A DNA stretch of 64,000 nucleotides from Lethocerus indicus (lineage: Eukaryota > Arthropoda > Insecta > Hemiptera > Belostomatidae): NCBI GenBank assembly GCA_019843655.1, contig JACDQD010000106.1, positions 2,542,001 to 2,606,000 of the forward strand, written 5' to 3'. The first letter of the stretch is position 1; every line of letters starts with the position of its first letter. The notes under the pieces are model-generated. The model worked only from the letters and a program-made list of their open reading frames with translations, was not told the DNA's origin and made no database searches. Positions 14,001-26,517 of this stretch are shown in pieces. The translations under genes and the position numbers were made by a program.

Positions 14001-17000
14001 AATCAGAATCAGGCCTGTTACTAGCGGTTCTTGTGCCACATTCAACCACAGTGGTATTTATACCTGCGTTTGTTTCCCTGGACTCTGTTCAGATGTTTCA
14101 CAGTCTCGACCCATCGAATCTCTCGAGTCACCAACTTCCTGCAATAAGCGATTAAATTTATTAACGTTATTGGGGCAAACATCGAAAACGATTGTAAGTC
14201 GAAATGACTTGCAATTGAATGAACATTGGGTATAATAAATCTGTGTCAGCCCACCGATCTGACAGGACCTCACCGTTGGTGACGTCCGTAATTCTCAATC
14301 AATTCTTCCATATACTGGATATATCCACTCTCGTCATTTACACCTGACCGCTTGTATAGGAAACGTATACATCAAAAGTATTTTTCGTGGGTTTTCCGTT
14401 GTTATTCTTAAGCTCCACTGCCAACAATTTGAAAATGCATTTGCATAGCAATATTTCGTCCACCAGGGCAGGATTAACAATATTCGCGATCCCTTTTTTA
14501 CTTATAACGAAAAATCAGAGAAAGAAAGGAGAACTTTTACTAGTCATTTGCGAAAAAAATCAGTTTGCCTGGAATACTAACTGTGGAGATTACACAGGAC
14601 AATTAATAACGGACTTCTTTCATGAATGTATTATTTATTGTTTCATTCCCTTTGAACATATCAAAGTAGCTAGCAGGGAAAATGAGAAAAATGTAATAAT
14701 TTTCCTACCTCTCAGGAAATATTTTTAGAAATAAAGTGGTTTAATTTTTTCGAATATTGTTATACAGTGTTTTGTATAATTTGTCTTGACATCCGTTTAA
14801 AAAATAAATTGGGTTTGAGAGAAATTATTTTTAAATTAAAACACGGTAAAATGAATGATAATACCCATTAATTTTATTTAAGAAAAATTTAAATTAGCTC
14901 CAATTGCTGCTGGAAAATTCGGTCCGCCATCTGGGTACCCCAACCTGACAATCCTGGGTGAGGATCGAATTTCGATCGATAATTTCTTTACAACGCATAA
15001 AATAAAATTATGTATATAAACATTACCTATTGTTTACATATATGTTCACAATTTCACAAATAACTTTTTCTAATTAAAATTGACATAGTAAACTAACAGC
15101 TGGGTCTACTGCTGTGGTCTTGGGTCATTCATTGGTTCACTTCACAAGTGAATCATGAATTAACATCTCTGTCAACAACTGCTTTCTTTTTTTATAATAG
15201 AATGTAATAAAATAATATTTATTTTATATCGAATAGTAATCAAACCTGTAGAGGAGAGCTAGTATTGCTGTACGAGAGTTGGGAATCTGTGTCATCGGTG
15301 TCAGGTCTTTCCGGGTCCACACACGATAGTTTACCACTACTGTTCCGCCTGTACAGCCTAAATAAATACAAATATTGAGACTAAGATTGTATAATTTAAA
15401 TTTTACACGCCGATTTATATTAGAAACAAAAACTGAACAACGAGAAACTACACTGACATGTATTGAATAAGAAATGTAATAAGGGAAGGACAAGTTCCTT
15501 ATTTTCTAATAAGCGATATTTAAGCAAAAAAAGATAAAATATTACTAGACAAACAATTACAATTATATATATGTCTTTAGTTACAACGGACTGGAATAAT
15601 TACTTAAGCTTTGAAAATTAAACAAAAAAACAGAACTAATATCCAAGGTAAACAAGGTATTTTGATTGAAAGTAATGAATAAATTGAAACAGAGGTTAAT
15701 AAATAGGTTATTTGAATTGTTACTTACCGGTAGTTACTTGAGTTGGTACAAAAATATACGCAGAAATTTGCAAAATTTTACATTATCCGTTTGGTAACTT
15801 AATTTTCTGATCAGTTCATAAATTAATTATTATACGTATATTATTAACACCGTGTTACGATTATGAAACAATTATGGATGGATACACTAATTCTAACAAT
15901 TTTGTTTGAATTGAAAAATAATATTAGTTATTTACAATTGGGACGTTATTTTGGTAAAATGAATTAAGGTACTCTTTTTGTGTGTGTGAGACGGGTACAA
16001 AACTCAAGGTTTGTACCTATTTGGCTGTAAACTGCGGCTGACTAGCTGGCTTTGTTCAACCATAAGCTGTTGTTGCCGATTTTGCAAAGCCTCTATTTGC
16101 AGTTGGACGCTGGGCATATCCGGATTCTGTTTGCCGGCCCCCAACAAACTCTCTGTCCTCTCGTTTACACTGCGCAGCTCTTCGGCGATTTGGTCCAACC
16201 TTTCCTGCGGGGTGGGAAAAAACGGATAAAGTTAAAAAGCCCATAACCGTGTATGCGTCCACATTTTTTTTACCGTTCTCTCCAATACTGAAGTATCTAG
16301 AAATAATTCAAAAGCGCAATTCCATAGAGCAACGTTGAGTAGTGTCCCGCCAGTAGATTAGCGAGGCCATCGAGAGTTGGTTGGCGTTGAGGCATCTCGT
16401 CTCCATCTGTTTTTATGCATTTTTGAATTTTTTTTGCATTTTTTTTTGCTACAGTAACACACCATCTCTAATCTACCCGACGGAACGCTACTGAATATGC
16501 CGTAAAGTCGAAAAGATATTAGCAATAATGATGATATTCTAAACACAAATCCGAAATAATATTACGAGTATTTCTATTTATTGTACAATAAAAAACAATT
16601 GTTATAAATACAAGTGCGGAACGTATTTTTTATATCGCTTTTTTAAAGGTATTTTTTTATAAACCGGTTTCGGCTGCTCGCCGTCTTCAGTAGCGGTGTT
16701 AGTCACTTTGGCACTTTGGATGTTTTTTAGATATCCTCACTGCACTGTCACTGTCACTTGTACTGTGGTACAATATTAAGTTGTTATGTCTATGAAAGTT
16801 TTGCTTTCTCTTTAAATAAAAATTATTACATATAGATTAACTAGCGCCCCCTGAGTGTGGTGCGCAAATGTACATTACTGAAGTTCGGTGGGTGCACTTG
16901 CACTGATTAACTAGATCAATAAAAATAAACATTTTTCAATATATTTGAATCAACAGGAAAACTTTTATGATCGTAAATACATAATACCAGATGGATTTCT

Positions 17001-20000
17001 TTCTATATTTGGAAGTCAGAACCTAATGTGCTCAGAAATGTACTTAACTAAAGTTCGTTGGGTCCACTTGCACCGATAAACTAGCGCCCCCTGAGGGTGG
17101 TGCGGAAATGTACTTAACTAAAGTTCGTTGGGTCCACTTGCACCGATAAACTAGCGCCCCCTCAGGGTGGTGCGGAAATGTACTTAACTAAAGTTCGTTG
17201 GGTCCACTTGCACCGATAAACTAGCGCCCCCTCAGGGTGGTGCGGAAATGTACTTAACTAAAGTTCGTTGGGTCCACTTGCACCGATAAACTAGCGCCCC
17301 CTCAGGGTGGTGCGGAAATGTACTTAACTAAAGTTCGTTGGGTCCACTTGCACCGATAAACTAGCGCCCCCTCAGGGTGGTGCGGAAATGTACTTAACTA
17401 AAGTTCGTTGGGTCCACTTGCACCGATAAACTAGCGCCCCCTCAGGGTGGTGCGGAAATGTACTTAACTAAAGTTCGTTGGGTCCACTTGCACCGATAAA
17501 CTAGCGCTCCCTGAGGGTGGTGCGGAAATGTACTTAACTAAAGTTCGTTGTGTCCATTTGCACCGATAAACTAGCGCCCCCTCAGGGTGGTGCGGAAATG
17601 TACTTAACTAAAGTTTGTTGGGTACACTTGCACCGATAAACTAGCGCCCCCTCAGGGTGGTGCGGAAATGTACTTAACTAAAGTTCGTTGGGTCTACTTG
17701 CACCAATTAACTAGATTAGTAAAAATTTTTCCATAAATTTTGTATCAACAGGATAACTTTTATGATCGTAAATACACAATACCAGATAGGTTCCTGTCAC
17801 ATATTTGGAAGTTAGATCCTAATAGTTGTGACCAGTTGTGTGATCAAATATATATTTGACCGATAATCCGACAAGGACTTAAGCCGATTAACAAAATCCC
17901 TCCGAACCCAAATAAGACAAACGACACCCTCCAAAAACACAATAATAAGACACATATACATACACAGGACGAAGAGACAACCACTACAGTACAAGTGACA
18001 GTGGCAGTGCAGTGAGGATGCCCAAAAAACATCCAAAGTGACTAACACCGCTGCTGAAGATGACGAGCAGCCGTAACCGGTCTACCAACGACCAAACCAG
18101 CGAGAGGCGACAGAAACACACGAAATTCACAGTATTCCAACCCCTCGCAGACCACAAAACAGGTATTCTAAACTTTATAAATGATTACTAACTTGTCTTT
18201 TCCGAATCGTCTCTTCCGATTCCAAGGAATAGCTCTGTTCGTACCGGCCTCTTTTCAACGGTGGATGGTCGCCATTGTAACCGGAATGGCCCCGAGGGAA
18301 AGATCTGAAACAGAAACAATAATATTTTCAATTTAATGATTTACGGTTGAAATAAATAGGTATAATAAATTTCAGTTTATCCCTCCCGAAATCGACTGTG
18401 TTTAGTTGAGATAAAGATTCGACAATATCCAGGTCATTTTGCACAATTCTAGTATTGAATTCGTTCTCACTGAATGAATTAAATTTGGACAGGATCTAGA
18501 TAATAACAATATTAACAATGAATACGGGTTGAATAAATACAAAGCGCGGGATATTGAAATTAAACAATAACGTGGTAAAATGTCCCAAACGCCCATTGTT
18601 CCCTTGAACTTTATAATACAATGGGATTAAGTCTTGAGTATTATCCCAATTACTGTAGTTGTTTCTAATAAATTATTAAAATAACTCACTTAGAATGTCC
18701 CTTGGAGTAATGGTAGCCCGAATCCCTGACCACTTGGCGTGCCAGTGGGAAGAGTTCGTCTCGCCTTGTCAACAGAGCCGGAACAAACCTACATATCTGA
18801 GCGGCCGCTTCGTTCACGGATACCTGGAAATAGAGGAAACTCAAACTGAGAAATATTGTACTTTTAACGTGAAACATTAGTGGAATTAATACCGTAAAAT
18901 ACAGGAGTACAATATATTTTGAGTATGTATTCATTTTGCGATAAATGAGAGCTTAAATATAAAAGGAGTATGAGCATATTTATTTATGGGGGAAGTATTA
19001 TTAAGAATGGAATTGTCGATCAAGTACATACATATCAGACTGAAGGCACTGAAGATGGAACTGTTTTTATGGTACGCGAGCCTCAAGCATGGTAAGAACT
19101 AAATTATTTTTGTACTATAAGATAAGGGTAGAAAAAACTGTATTTTATACCGTTAGGTGGACCATACACGGTGTATGAGACCGCGGGGTAATTTTTTTTA
19201 AAAGACAACGAATAAAAAATGAATTGAAATTTGGAACGGTACCTGAAGGGCGGTCTAGGCACCGCGGGGTTAGAGACGTCAGGTTTATTGGAAGAAGCGT
19301 GAAATGACGAGCACAAGAGGGTCTTTCGGCCGTTTTTATTACTAATAATGGAGAGATTATTAGATACGAATTTTCAATAAGTACGGACACATCTGTCCAG
19401 GTAGACTGGTACAGAGGGCTATTGTAGTCGTCTTATCGCCCCGGGTTTTTACGCCATCGCTCTCTATACATTATACATTCGTGGGCCGCCAACACCCCCT
19501 GTCCACCGAATACAACCCTTCGCTGTTGACCTAGTTCGGGGGAGTGATGGTGAAGGGTGAAGGGAGAAGGTGGGGGGTCAACACAGATATTTGTGTATGA
19601 CTGGGAGTACGCCCTTTGTTGTCTTTAAACAATCAGTTTCGGGCTTTCACCGATTCACGATAGCGACCACAACCATGAGCGTTACAACTGAAAATTGTAT
19701 CATAACCGAACTTGTAAATAAATACAAATTGTTCAATTGAAAGATCTTCGCTAACTAAGTTCTGACAATTTACGACAGCGCTTTGCATAATTTAGTCGAA
19801 TTTAGCTGAATAATTTTAGTTGAAAATAAATGACAATACTAACTCGTAAATCAATGTTCTTATATACACAGACAGAGTTACTCAGTCTATATGAACCGCA
19901 AAATGTTACAAATAGAATATGGAGGTTTTCACCCCGTCGCTCACCCCTTTTTTGTTTTTAACTGACGTCGGAAATGTATAATTGAGTTCAACCCGAATAA

Positions 20001-23000
20001 CAACGGACTACTGGTACAGAAGGGCTGCAGAGGGGGAAAAACGAGAAGAAATGTTGTCTTCTTTTCTTGCATCGCGGACAAAGTAATATTCTTTGTTCGG
20101 ATTAGACCGGCGGAGACTGGTGACTGGGTGGGGCGGGGGCGGGGGACGGGGATCTAACTATTCCATTTTGCCGACATCCAAGTTGAGAAAATAAAAAACC
20201 ATTTCCCCGCCTCCAAGCAATATCATTGTTTACTCCCCTCTCCAACTCCTTCCACCTCCCTCAAACAACTCCTTTCTTCCTCTGTTCATCTATCTCTCCG
20301 TTTTCCTACCGGCTTCCCCGAGGGTGGTTTTTCATCCGGCGGGGGTGGGAAGGGAAGAAACATTTATTTACTGGAGAAAGAGAGAGCGAGAGAGAGGGAG
20401 TGAGCGAGCACAGTGATGTCGGAAAAGGAGGAGGGATGATTCTTTCTTTTTTATCGTCGCGCCACTCCGCGGAGGGTGGATATCAACATTTGGGGGAAAA
20501 AAGAGAGGCCGCTTCCTCGAGAAACATTAATCGTCGGCATCTGCCAGTCGGTTACTGGTCATCGAACTGGGAAAGCCTCGAGCCCGAAATTTCACCGGGG
20601 GTTCAAGAAGTAAAAGAACACGAATCGAACATAGGGAGTTGTCAGAGAATATCCCGATTCTACAAAACTTTGCGTTTTATAAACGCCGATGTCGATTTAC
20701 ACATCTTTAATCTTTAATAGTATGTTTCAATCCATAAACAACATAACGCATCGAATATACCGCGGATTAAAAAAAGAATTTGTAAGGAGAAAAATTATTG
20801 TAAATTATAACAGTTTTATCTCCCTCGTAATTTAATCCTCTGAAAATCCTAAGGTAAGTTGTACCATTTCCCTATTATCCATTTGATTTTCCAAAATATT
20901 TAAAAATTTACTTCAAGTCAGTTGAATTCAAAATCCAGACGGTCTCTAAAGAACCGTGGAACCTCTTTATAGAGCTTTCCGCACATTGCGGAAGGCGAGA
21001 GTTATGCGGCGAATAATGTGTTAAGCAATTAAAGACCTAAAGAAATTAATTGGCCGTAAAATTTATGTTTCTCTCCACCCCTCCCTTCGTAATAAATTAC
21101 AATTAAACTCGTTGGCCGTCGACTTGCCCGGTGTCCAATCGGAGCGACTAATTTTATCCGGGTCTAAAAATGCTTACATCTTATTTCTCTTTTTTTAAAT
21201 CCGGTCCTAATGAAATAAAGATTCGTGACGGCTATTATTTAACACTGCGGAAAATGTTCGTTAGATTTAAGAAGATAATGAAAAAACAGCGTGAAGAAAG
21301 TCGTTGATTAGCCGGCCAGTCAATTCTTTCAGATGCCTCGATTATAAATGTCAAAATTCGACAGAGATTCGGATACGGTCGACCTTTAGATTGTATTAAG
21401 ACTGCTAATTTTCCGGATACAACATGCGTCCCTACTGATACACAAACATTTGAATTCCTCTATTGATATCGGTCTAAAATTCTGAAAGCTCCCCTCACTA
21501 ATCGGACGTTCATTACTTCGTGTTGGTTCACGATGATTTGCCAATTTTACAGGGTGACTGTCGCATATTTGGACAGGTAAGTTTTGTAGTCAAATCTAGA
21601 AAGGTAAGTATTGCCTCCCGCTGATATCGAATGCCAGGTAAAATAGGTATATAAGCGGGAGCGGTTAGTAATAATTGGGCGGGGAGGGGGCCGAACTGTG
21701 CCGACAGTGACCTGCTGGCCGGGTCCCTATACTTTGACCATGTTTCATGTCAACCTATGTATGTCCTCTAAAACGTCTGGGGATATTATATGTGTATGTG
21801 TGTGTCTTGATTCTAGGCTTGTCTTCTGAGATTGTTCAGTATGCGTATATCTAGATAAATTTGTGTGTGTCGGTCACAACTGTCAGGCCTGCAATTTGTC
21901 CCTTCCTTCTTTTGTCGCAATCGAAAATAAAAGCATAAGTATATTTGGTTTTATTAAAATCAATTAAAATTAATGACATTTTAAACTTATTTCTACAAAC
22001 ATGGGTGCAGTTAGATTGCCCCGCTAGTAAAATTAATTCCTAATTACGATAGCGCTGATTCTGCGATAAGATTAATGCGATTCGAAATTGGTCTAGCTCA
22101 GGACCGAATGGGCGACCGGAGACGGAAGATTAGAAGCGCGATCTAACAAATACCTTAAATTATATCCAACTACTTACGAAAGCGATCTAACAGCGAATCT
22201 ATCTATTTTACTGCCCGACTGACGGCTTGTATAGTGTAAAAATTACAGTCGGTTTCAATTCAACGTAATTATTGAAGCATTCGATTGACGGACCGCAATT
22301 TCTGCAGCAAGCATTTAAGTGGGGTCACATATGCGAGAAAGTAAAATTGAACCGGGTGATGTGGTAAAGTTGAAAGCCTGCCAGAGGCGATGCATTCAGC
22401 GCTGGACCAGTTCCAAAACTCGGACTGCACTTAGACCCAGTCTTAACAGGAAAAAAATGGAAAAAATAGAATGTGTTTTCGAATTTCAATTACTATTTGA
22501 TAGGAATTCGAAATAAACAGTAAAATGTGAAAACGTTGAAACGGTTTATTTTCTTATTGGTGAAGGCTCGTTCCTGTTTATCAGCTCCGTGAGCGAGGAG
22601 TATTCATTATGTCCGAGACAAGCGTATAGACCGACAAAATAATATTTAAATTTTGCGTTAATGAATTCACTTGAATTTATTATCCCCGGACATGCCAATA
22701 ACTATAAACCGGTACTTTTATTGTATACTACAATAGAGCGGCAATTCAGTTTGTTAGAATTACCGTACCGGCAAATTATCAATTGAGATGACGTTTAGAG
22801 AAATCTCTTTAAAATTCGCTACTCTAAAATACATTCAAAGTATTCAACAATAGAGCATAATAATATTGTTTAATAGGAATTTATTTCATTTTGGATCCCG
22901 AATTGGGGAAATTATCAAATATAAACGTTTTGGTCACATGCGAAACATTCTTGCGCTGACTACGTTCCTACAGGTATTTTATCCACCTGGTATCGCGGTA

Positions 23001-26000
23001 CACAATAAAATATTGATATAATCATTTATACGTGCTTGTGTTATATTTTGACTTACCTCGTGGAGTGTTAGCGGTTTTTCCGGTTTCCGCTTGCAGTCGA
23101 ATCGTCCGTAGATGGCGGCGTACTTCCTGATCAGTTCCATCCGCTTGGGGTCTTCGTCCGACATCGACAGCACTTGCTGGAATAATGAAAATTGAATTGA
23201 ATTCTTATGCGGATCGACAGGCCTTTTTTGACGAGCAATTGGTAAATACATTTTTTGCCCGCATAATTGTCGTACAGTCCAATTCGAAATGGACTGAGAG
23301 TGCAAGGAAACGCGTGTACGCAATTCTGGCGCTGTGCCCGCCGCGTCTAGTCTAAGGCACATCGTCTCCGATTTACATAGCTAGTCGAACGGGGTTAAAA
23401 ATGGGCAAGGGAAATATCGCCGCATTCCCGAAAGCCTCGTCAAGAATCGAAACATACAATTGGTCGAGTTTAATGCGGACTATGTTACGACTGAATGTTA
23501 CATTCATTCAGTACAGATAAAGACAGAAATTAATAAGAAGTACGGATTTTTCGATTTGTTTAATAATTGTCTAATAATATATAATGGTTTGCGGTTTCAA
23601 CGCGTGCATAACATTTCGTTCCGACAGAAAATGCGTTTCGCCCAAGTCTATTCTAGGTTATCTAGAGTCAACAATATTTGTTTTAGTACAAGCGCAGAGT
23701 CGGGCAACCTGAAAAGGGGTTCAAGGATGGGCATAAATCGCTCGACACTCGGAATGGACACTACAATGGAGTGCCGTTTTCACGGTTTCTCAGCCATAAC
23801 TTAGCTGGAAAAGCGGCAGCGCTCAACGCCCCTCCCACACCTTCGAACGCGACCCCCCCGGTGGGTCCACAATAGGACGCTCTGAAAATGTCAAGGTTGT
23901 CCAAAGGTTTGAGCGAACCTTGCGGCACTCCCGCACATGCTGTACAGACTCGTGTATAGTTGGGAGACTATGCACGAGGAAAGATGATAAAAAATTGAAG
24001 GGGAAGAAATATCGCAATAAGGGAATAGGAAGGATCGCTGTCTGCTATTCGAAGAGTGTGCGTCGGAATGCTTTTAGAGCCCGACACTCTGTAGCGGAAG
24101 GAGTGTACAGCGTCTGGACCGTACGCGGTCAGGGTCTACCTCGAGACGACTATCTCGCTGGTTAGGTATAAATACGCTAGTCAATTATGAGAGCGAACCA
24201 TTCACCGGTGCCGACCGGAGAAGTGAATGAACGAAACCTAACATTAAGAAAAAAACTTTCCCCACTCCTCGAAAATGAATAGGCGAGAGGCCGCAGCAAA
24301 ACTTCGCCCGGGTGTTCCGACATAACGCAAAACGATATTTTATCTATCGAAATGTAATAAAAAAAGTTTTGCCGCATCGTACAAACTGTGGTCTACGAGT
24401 GTATTCATAGGCTGTGCCAGACATTCGGGCTTTTCATTCCTAACGATGACTTTCCGCTGTCGGGCAACGGTTCTCGACACTCTTTTGTCTACAATATTGT
24501 TTTTCCACATTCTGCGCCCGGTTTTCAGTCGAATTTCCCGTTTGTTCGGTTCAATAAGCTTCTTCTTTAGTCCTTCTATCTTCAGTCTTCCGCTTTTTGT
24601 ACACGCCGCCGGTCTAATATTGTCCAGTCAGTTTTTCTCAATTCCGTAGGTCTTCCACCTCCACCGGTATCCTAATAGAATGTACCCCAATTTTCTTCCT
24701 TGGTAGGGTTTTTCTGTTTTTTCCTTATCTTTAGCTTTTTCCCGGCCCCAAAAAAAATTAAATAAGGAATTTCCATGGGCGGTTGATGCTGACGTGTGGC
24801 GGCAGATGGCAGTCTCACGTACATTCTCTCTCCCTCCCTCCCTCCCTCCTCCCTCCCATCGCCCCGTTGTTACACACATACACACACAGAACACGGCTGG
24901 TGGCAAAAACCTATCGCATACTTCTCGGAACGTTAACCGTCTCTTCAATTTTTCTTCTGATGTTTCGCGCTAAAAATCATTTCATTCCTCTCTTGCTCCT
25001 TCTCCTCCTTGTCCCGTACCCATTTTCTTCTCTTATTTTTACTCTCCTCGTTCTTCATCTCCCGTCCTTTATTGCCGTTCGCTAACGCTCCGTCCGGGGA
25101 TTATACAGTGCTTATAACAATCTCGCTATTAAATCTTTTATATCTCCGCGGGTGTTTTTTCAATTGGTGTTGTGTTCTCCGGCACGAGGCGGCGGGGCTT
25201 TGAAACTTTAAAAATTCTTCGAACGTCTTTTCCGTCTTCTTTTCTCCGACAGTCAAATGTCTTGTTACACCGGTCCAAGGATCATTTTTTTGTGTGTAGT
25301 CCTTCACCGTTTCTTATATTGTCGACTCGAATATAAAAAATAATAAGTACGATGGAGTTAGATTTTTAACTAATCTTTAATTCGATTATTATCGCAAGCT
25401 TTGTACGAAATGGTATACCCCTAGGCACGATTGTAATTTTCGGGATTAGTCGCGGTATTGACAATATCCTGATGAAAATAATAAAGATACTTTCGAGAAC
25501 GTTTACAGCGGTCAGTGTCATCGTTAAGTACTCAAGCCTACAAGATAATTTTTGTAATTGTCTACTAATATGTTACATCGCACTGGACATCGCAACTATA
25601 TGTTGCGCGGTCCAGGAGTAGTTTTAACCAATTAATATGAAGAAGAGTGTTCCAGCGAAATTATTAATAGATTAATATTGAGTCACAATTAATCCCCGAA
25701 ACAAATATTTTAAAGATTATTTATCTGTATAAAAAGATCAATTTTTATAGTGCAGGCGAACTGAAGTGAAGTGGAATGTGTCGACGACGGATCGTTCCTG
25801 CAATGTTTCTCTTTTCAATCGGTCTGACCGAATTAGGAAAGGCGGAGATCCAGGATAAACAAAAACTATTTCATGAGAATGGGGACCGAAAAACAGCCGG
25901 AGCCTGGAGGACCCGGGAGCAGAGTATCCTGGGGGAAGAGTGGGGGCTGAAGAAGGATGAAAAAAGTGGGCGGAGGAGGCCCAGAAGAGGACTACTGCAT

Positions 26001-26468
26001 CCTAATGGGACGCAGGCACAGAACCTTTTCTTTAGCCTCCTCAAGAACTAGTCTTCCGAGAAGTGAGACCCAATCCTCACCGCTCGCCGCTCCTTACCCC
26101 ACTCCAGGACCTCTTTACACTTCGGACAATACTGTGCTCACCTCCTCCAGCACAGCTTTGGCTAAATTTTGGAAAACAACATTTTTAGCTTTCAACAGAA
26201 GTCGTCTCAAAGAATAAAAACGAACGGGGTACGACAGGACTTTTTCACTTTAAGCCACTACTACAATTATTTTAAAAATTATATTTCGTGATAGTACTAT
26301 TTGATATTGCGAATATCTTTTGCTGGAGAAGCCACTCTCCTCTGACCGATACTAGGGAGTGAGGAAATCACGAGGAAATGTTATAAATTTCCATGTTATT
26401 TAGCTGGTAAATTTTCAGGAGTTTCTTGGAATGTTATTAAAGTATCCTTAAAAGAAGAGATCTAACTA

Positions 26469-26517
<49 letters not shown>

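Larger units (their letters stand above)
16658..18086. mobile_element. non-autonomous inverted-end element with internal 70-bp satellite
   Basis: The left end (about 16664-16769) and the right end (about 17980-18084) are near-identical inverted copies of about 105 bp. They share the ordered strings CGGCTGCTCG, TCTTCAG, GTGTTAGTCACTTTGG, ATGTTTTTT, ATCCTCACTGCACTG and CACTTGTACTG. The left copy has an extra CACTTTGG. Inside lie direct repeats at about 16901-17025 and 17701-17825 and, between them, the satellite array. No protein frame is present. Candidate relatives are Penelope-like elements, which carry hammerhead ribozymes, or a MITE-like element. The family assignment is inference, but the structure itself is directly visible. 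Confidence 0.8.
16205..18192 (-). other. nab intron 7 (2.0 kb), mostly occupied by a repeat element
   Basis: This phase 0 intron runs from gttagt to cccgcag. About 1.4 kb of its 2.0 kb is the inverted-end satellite element at about 16658-18086. The remaining flanks show no feature. Confidence 0.85.

Noticed and set aside
15224..15493. 89-codon minus-strand frame over exon 9
   Set aside because: It uses a different frame from the one that keeps phase with exons 8 and 10, and it runs through both splice sites.
17036..17702. CRISPR array
   Set aside because: The 70-bp units are contiguous with no variable spacers, and the DNA is eukaryotic. It is a satellite.
20226..20717. 163-codon plus-strand open frame
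   Set aside because: Low-complexity Ser/Pro/Phe then Arg/Glu-rich sequence, no domain, no codon-quality signal, and it lies inside nab intron 5.
21646..21700. TATATAAG followed by GC-rich DNA as a promoter
   Set aside because: No initiator, downstream exon or open frame on the plus strand supports a transcript. A single TATA string in AT-rich DNA is weak evidence.
22979..23362. Single 127-codon minus-strand frame over exon 5
   Set aside because: Only the 40 codons at 23057-23176 match NCD2 and are bounded by splice sites. The extension is intron read-through.
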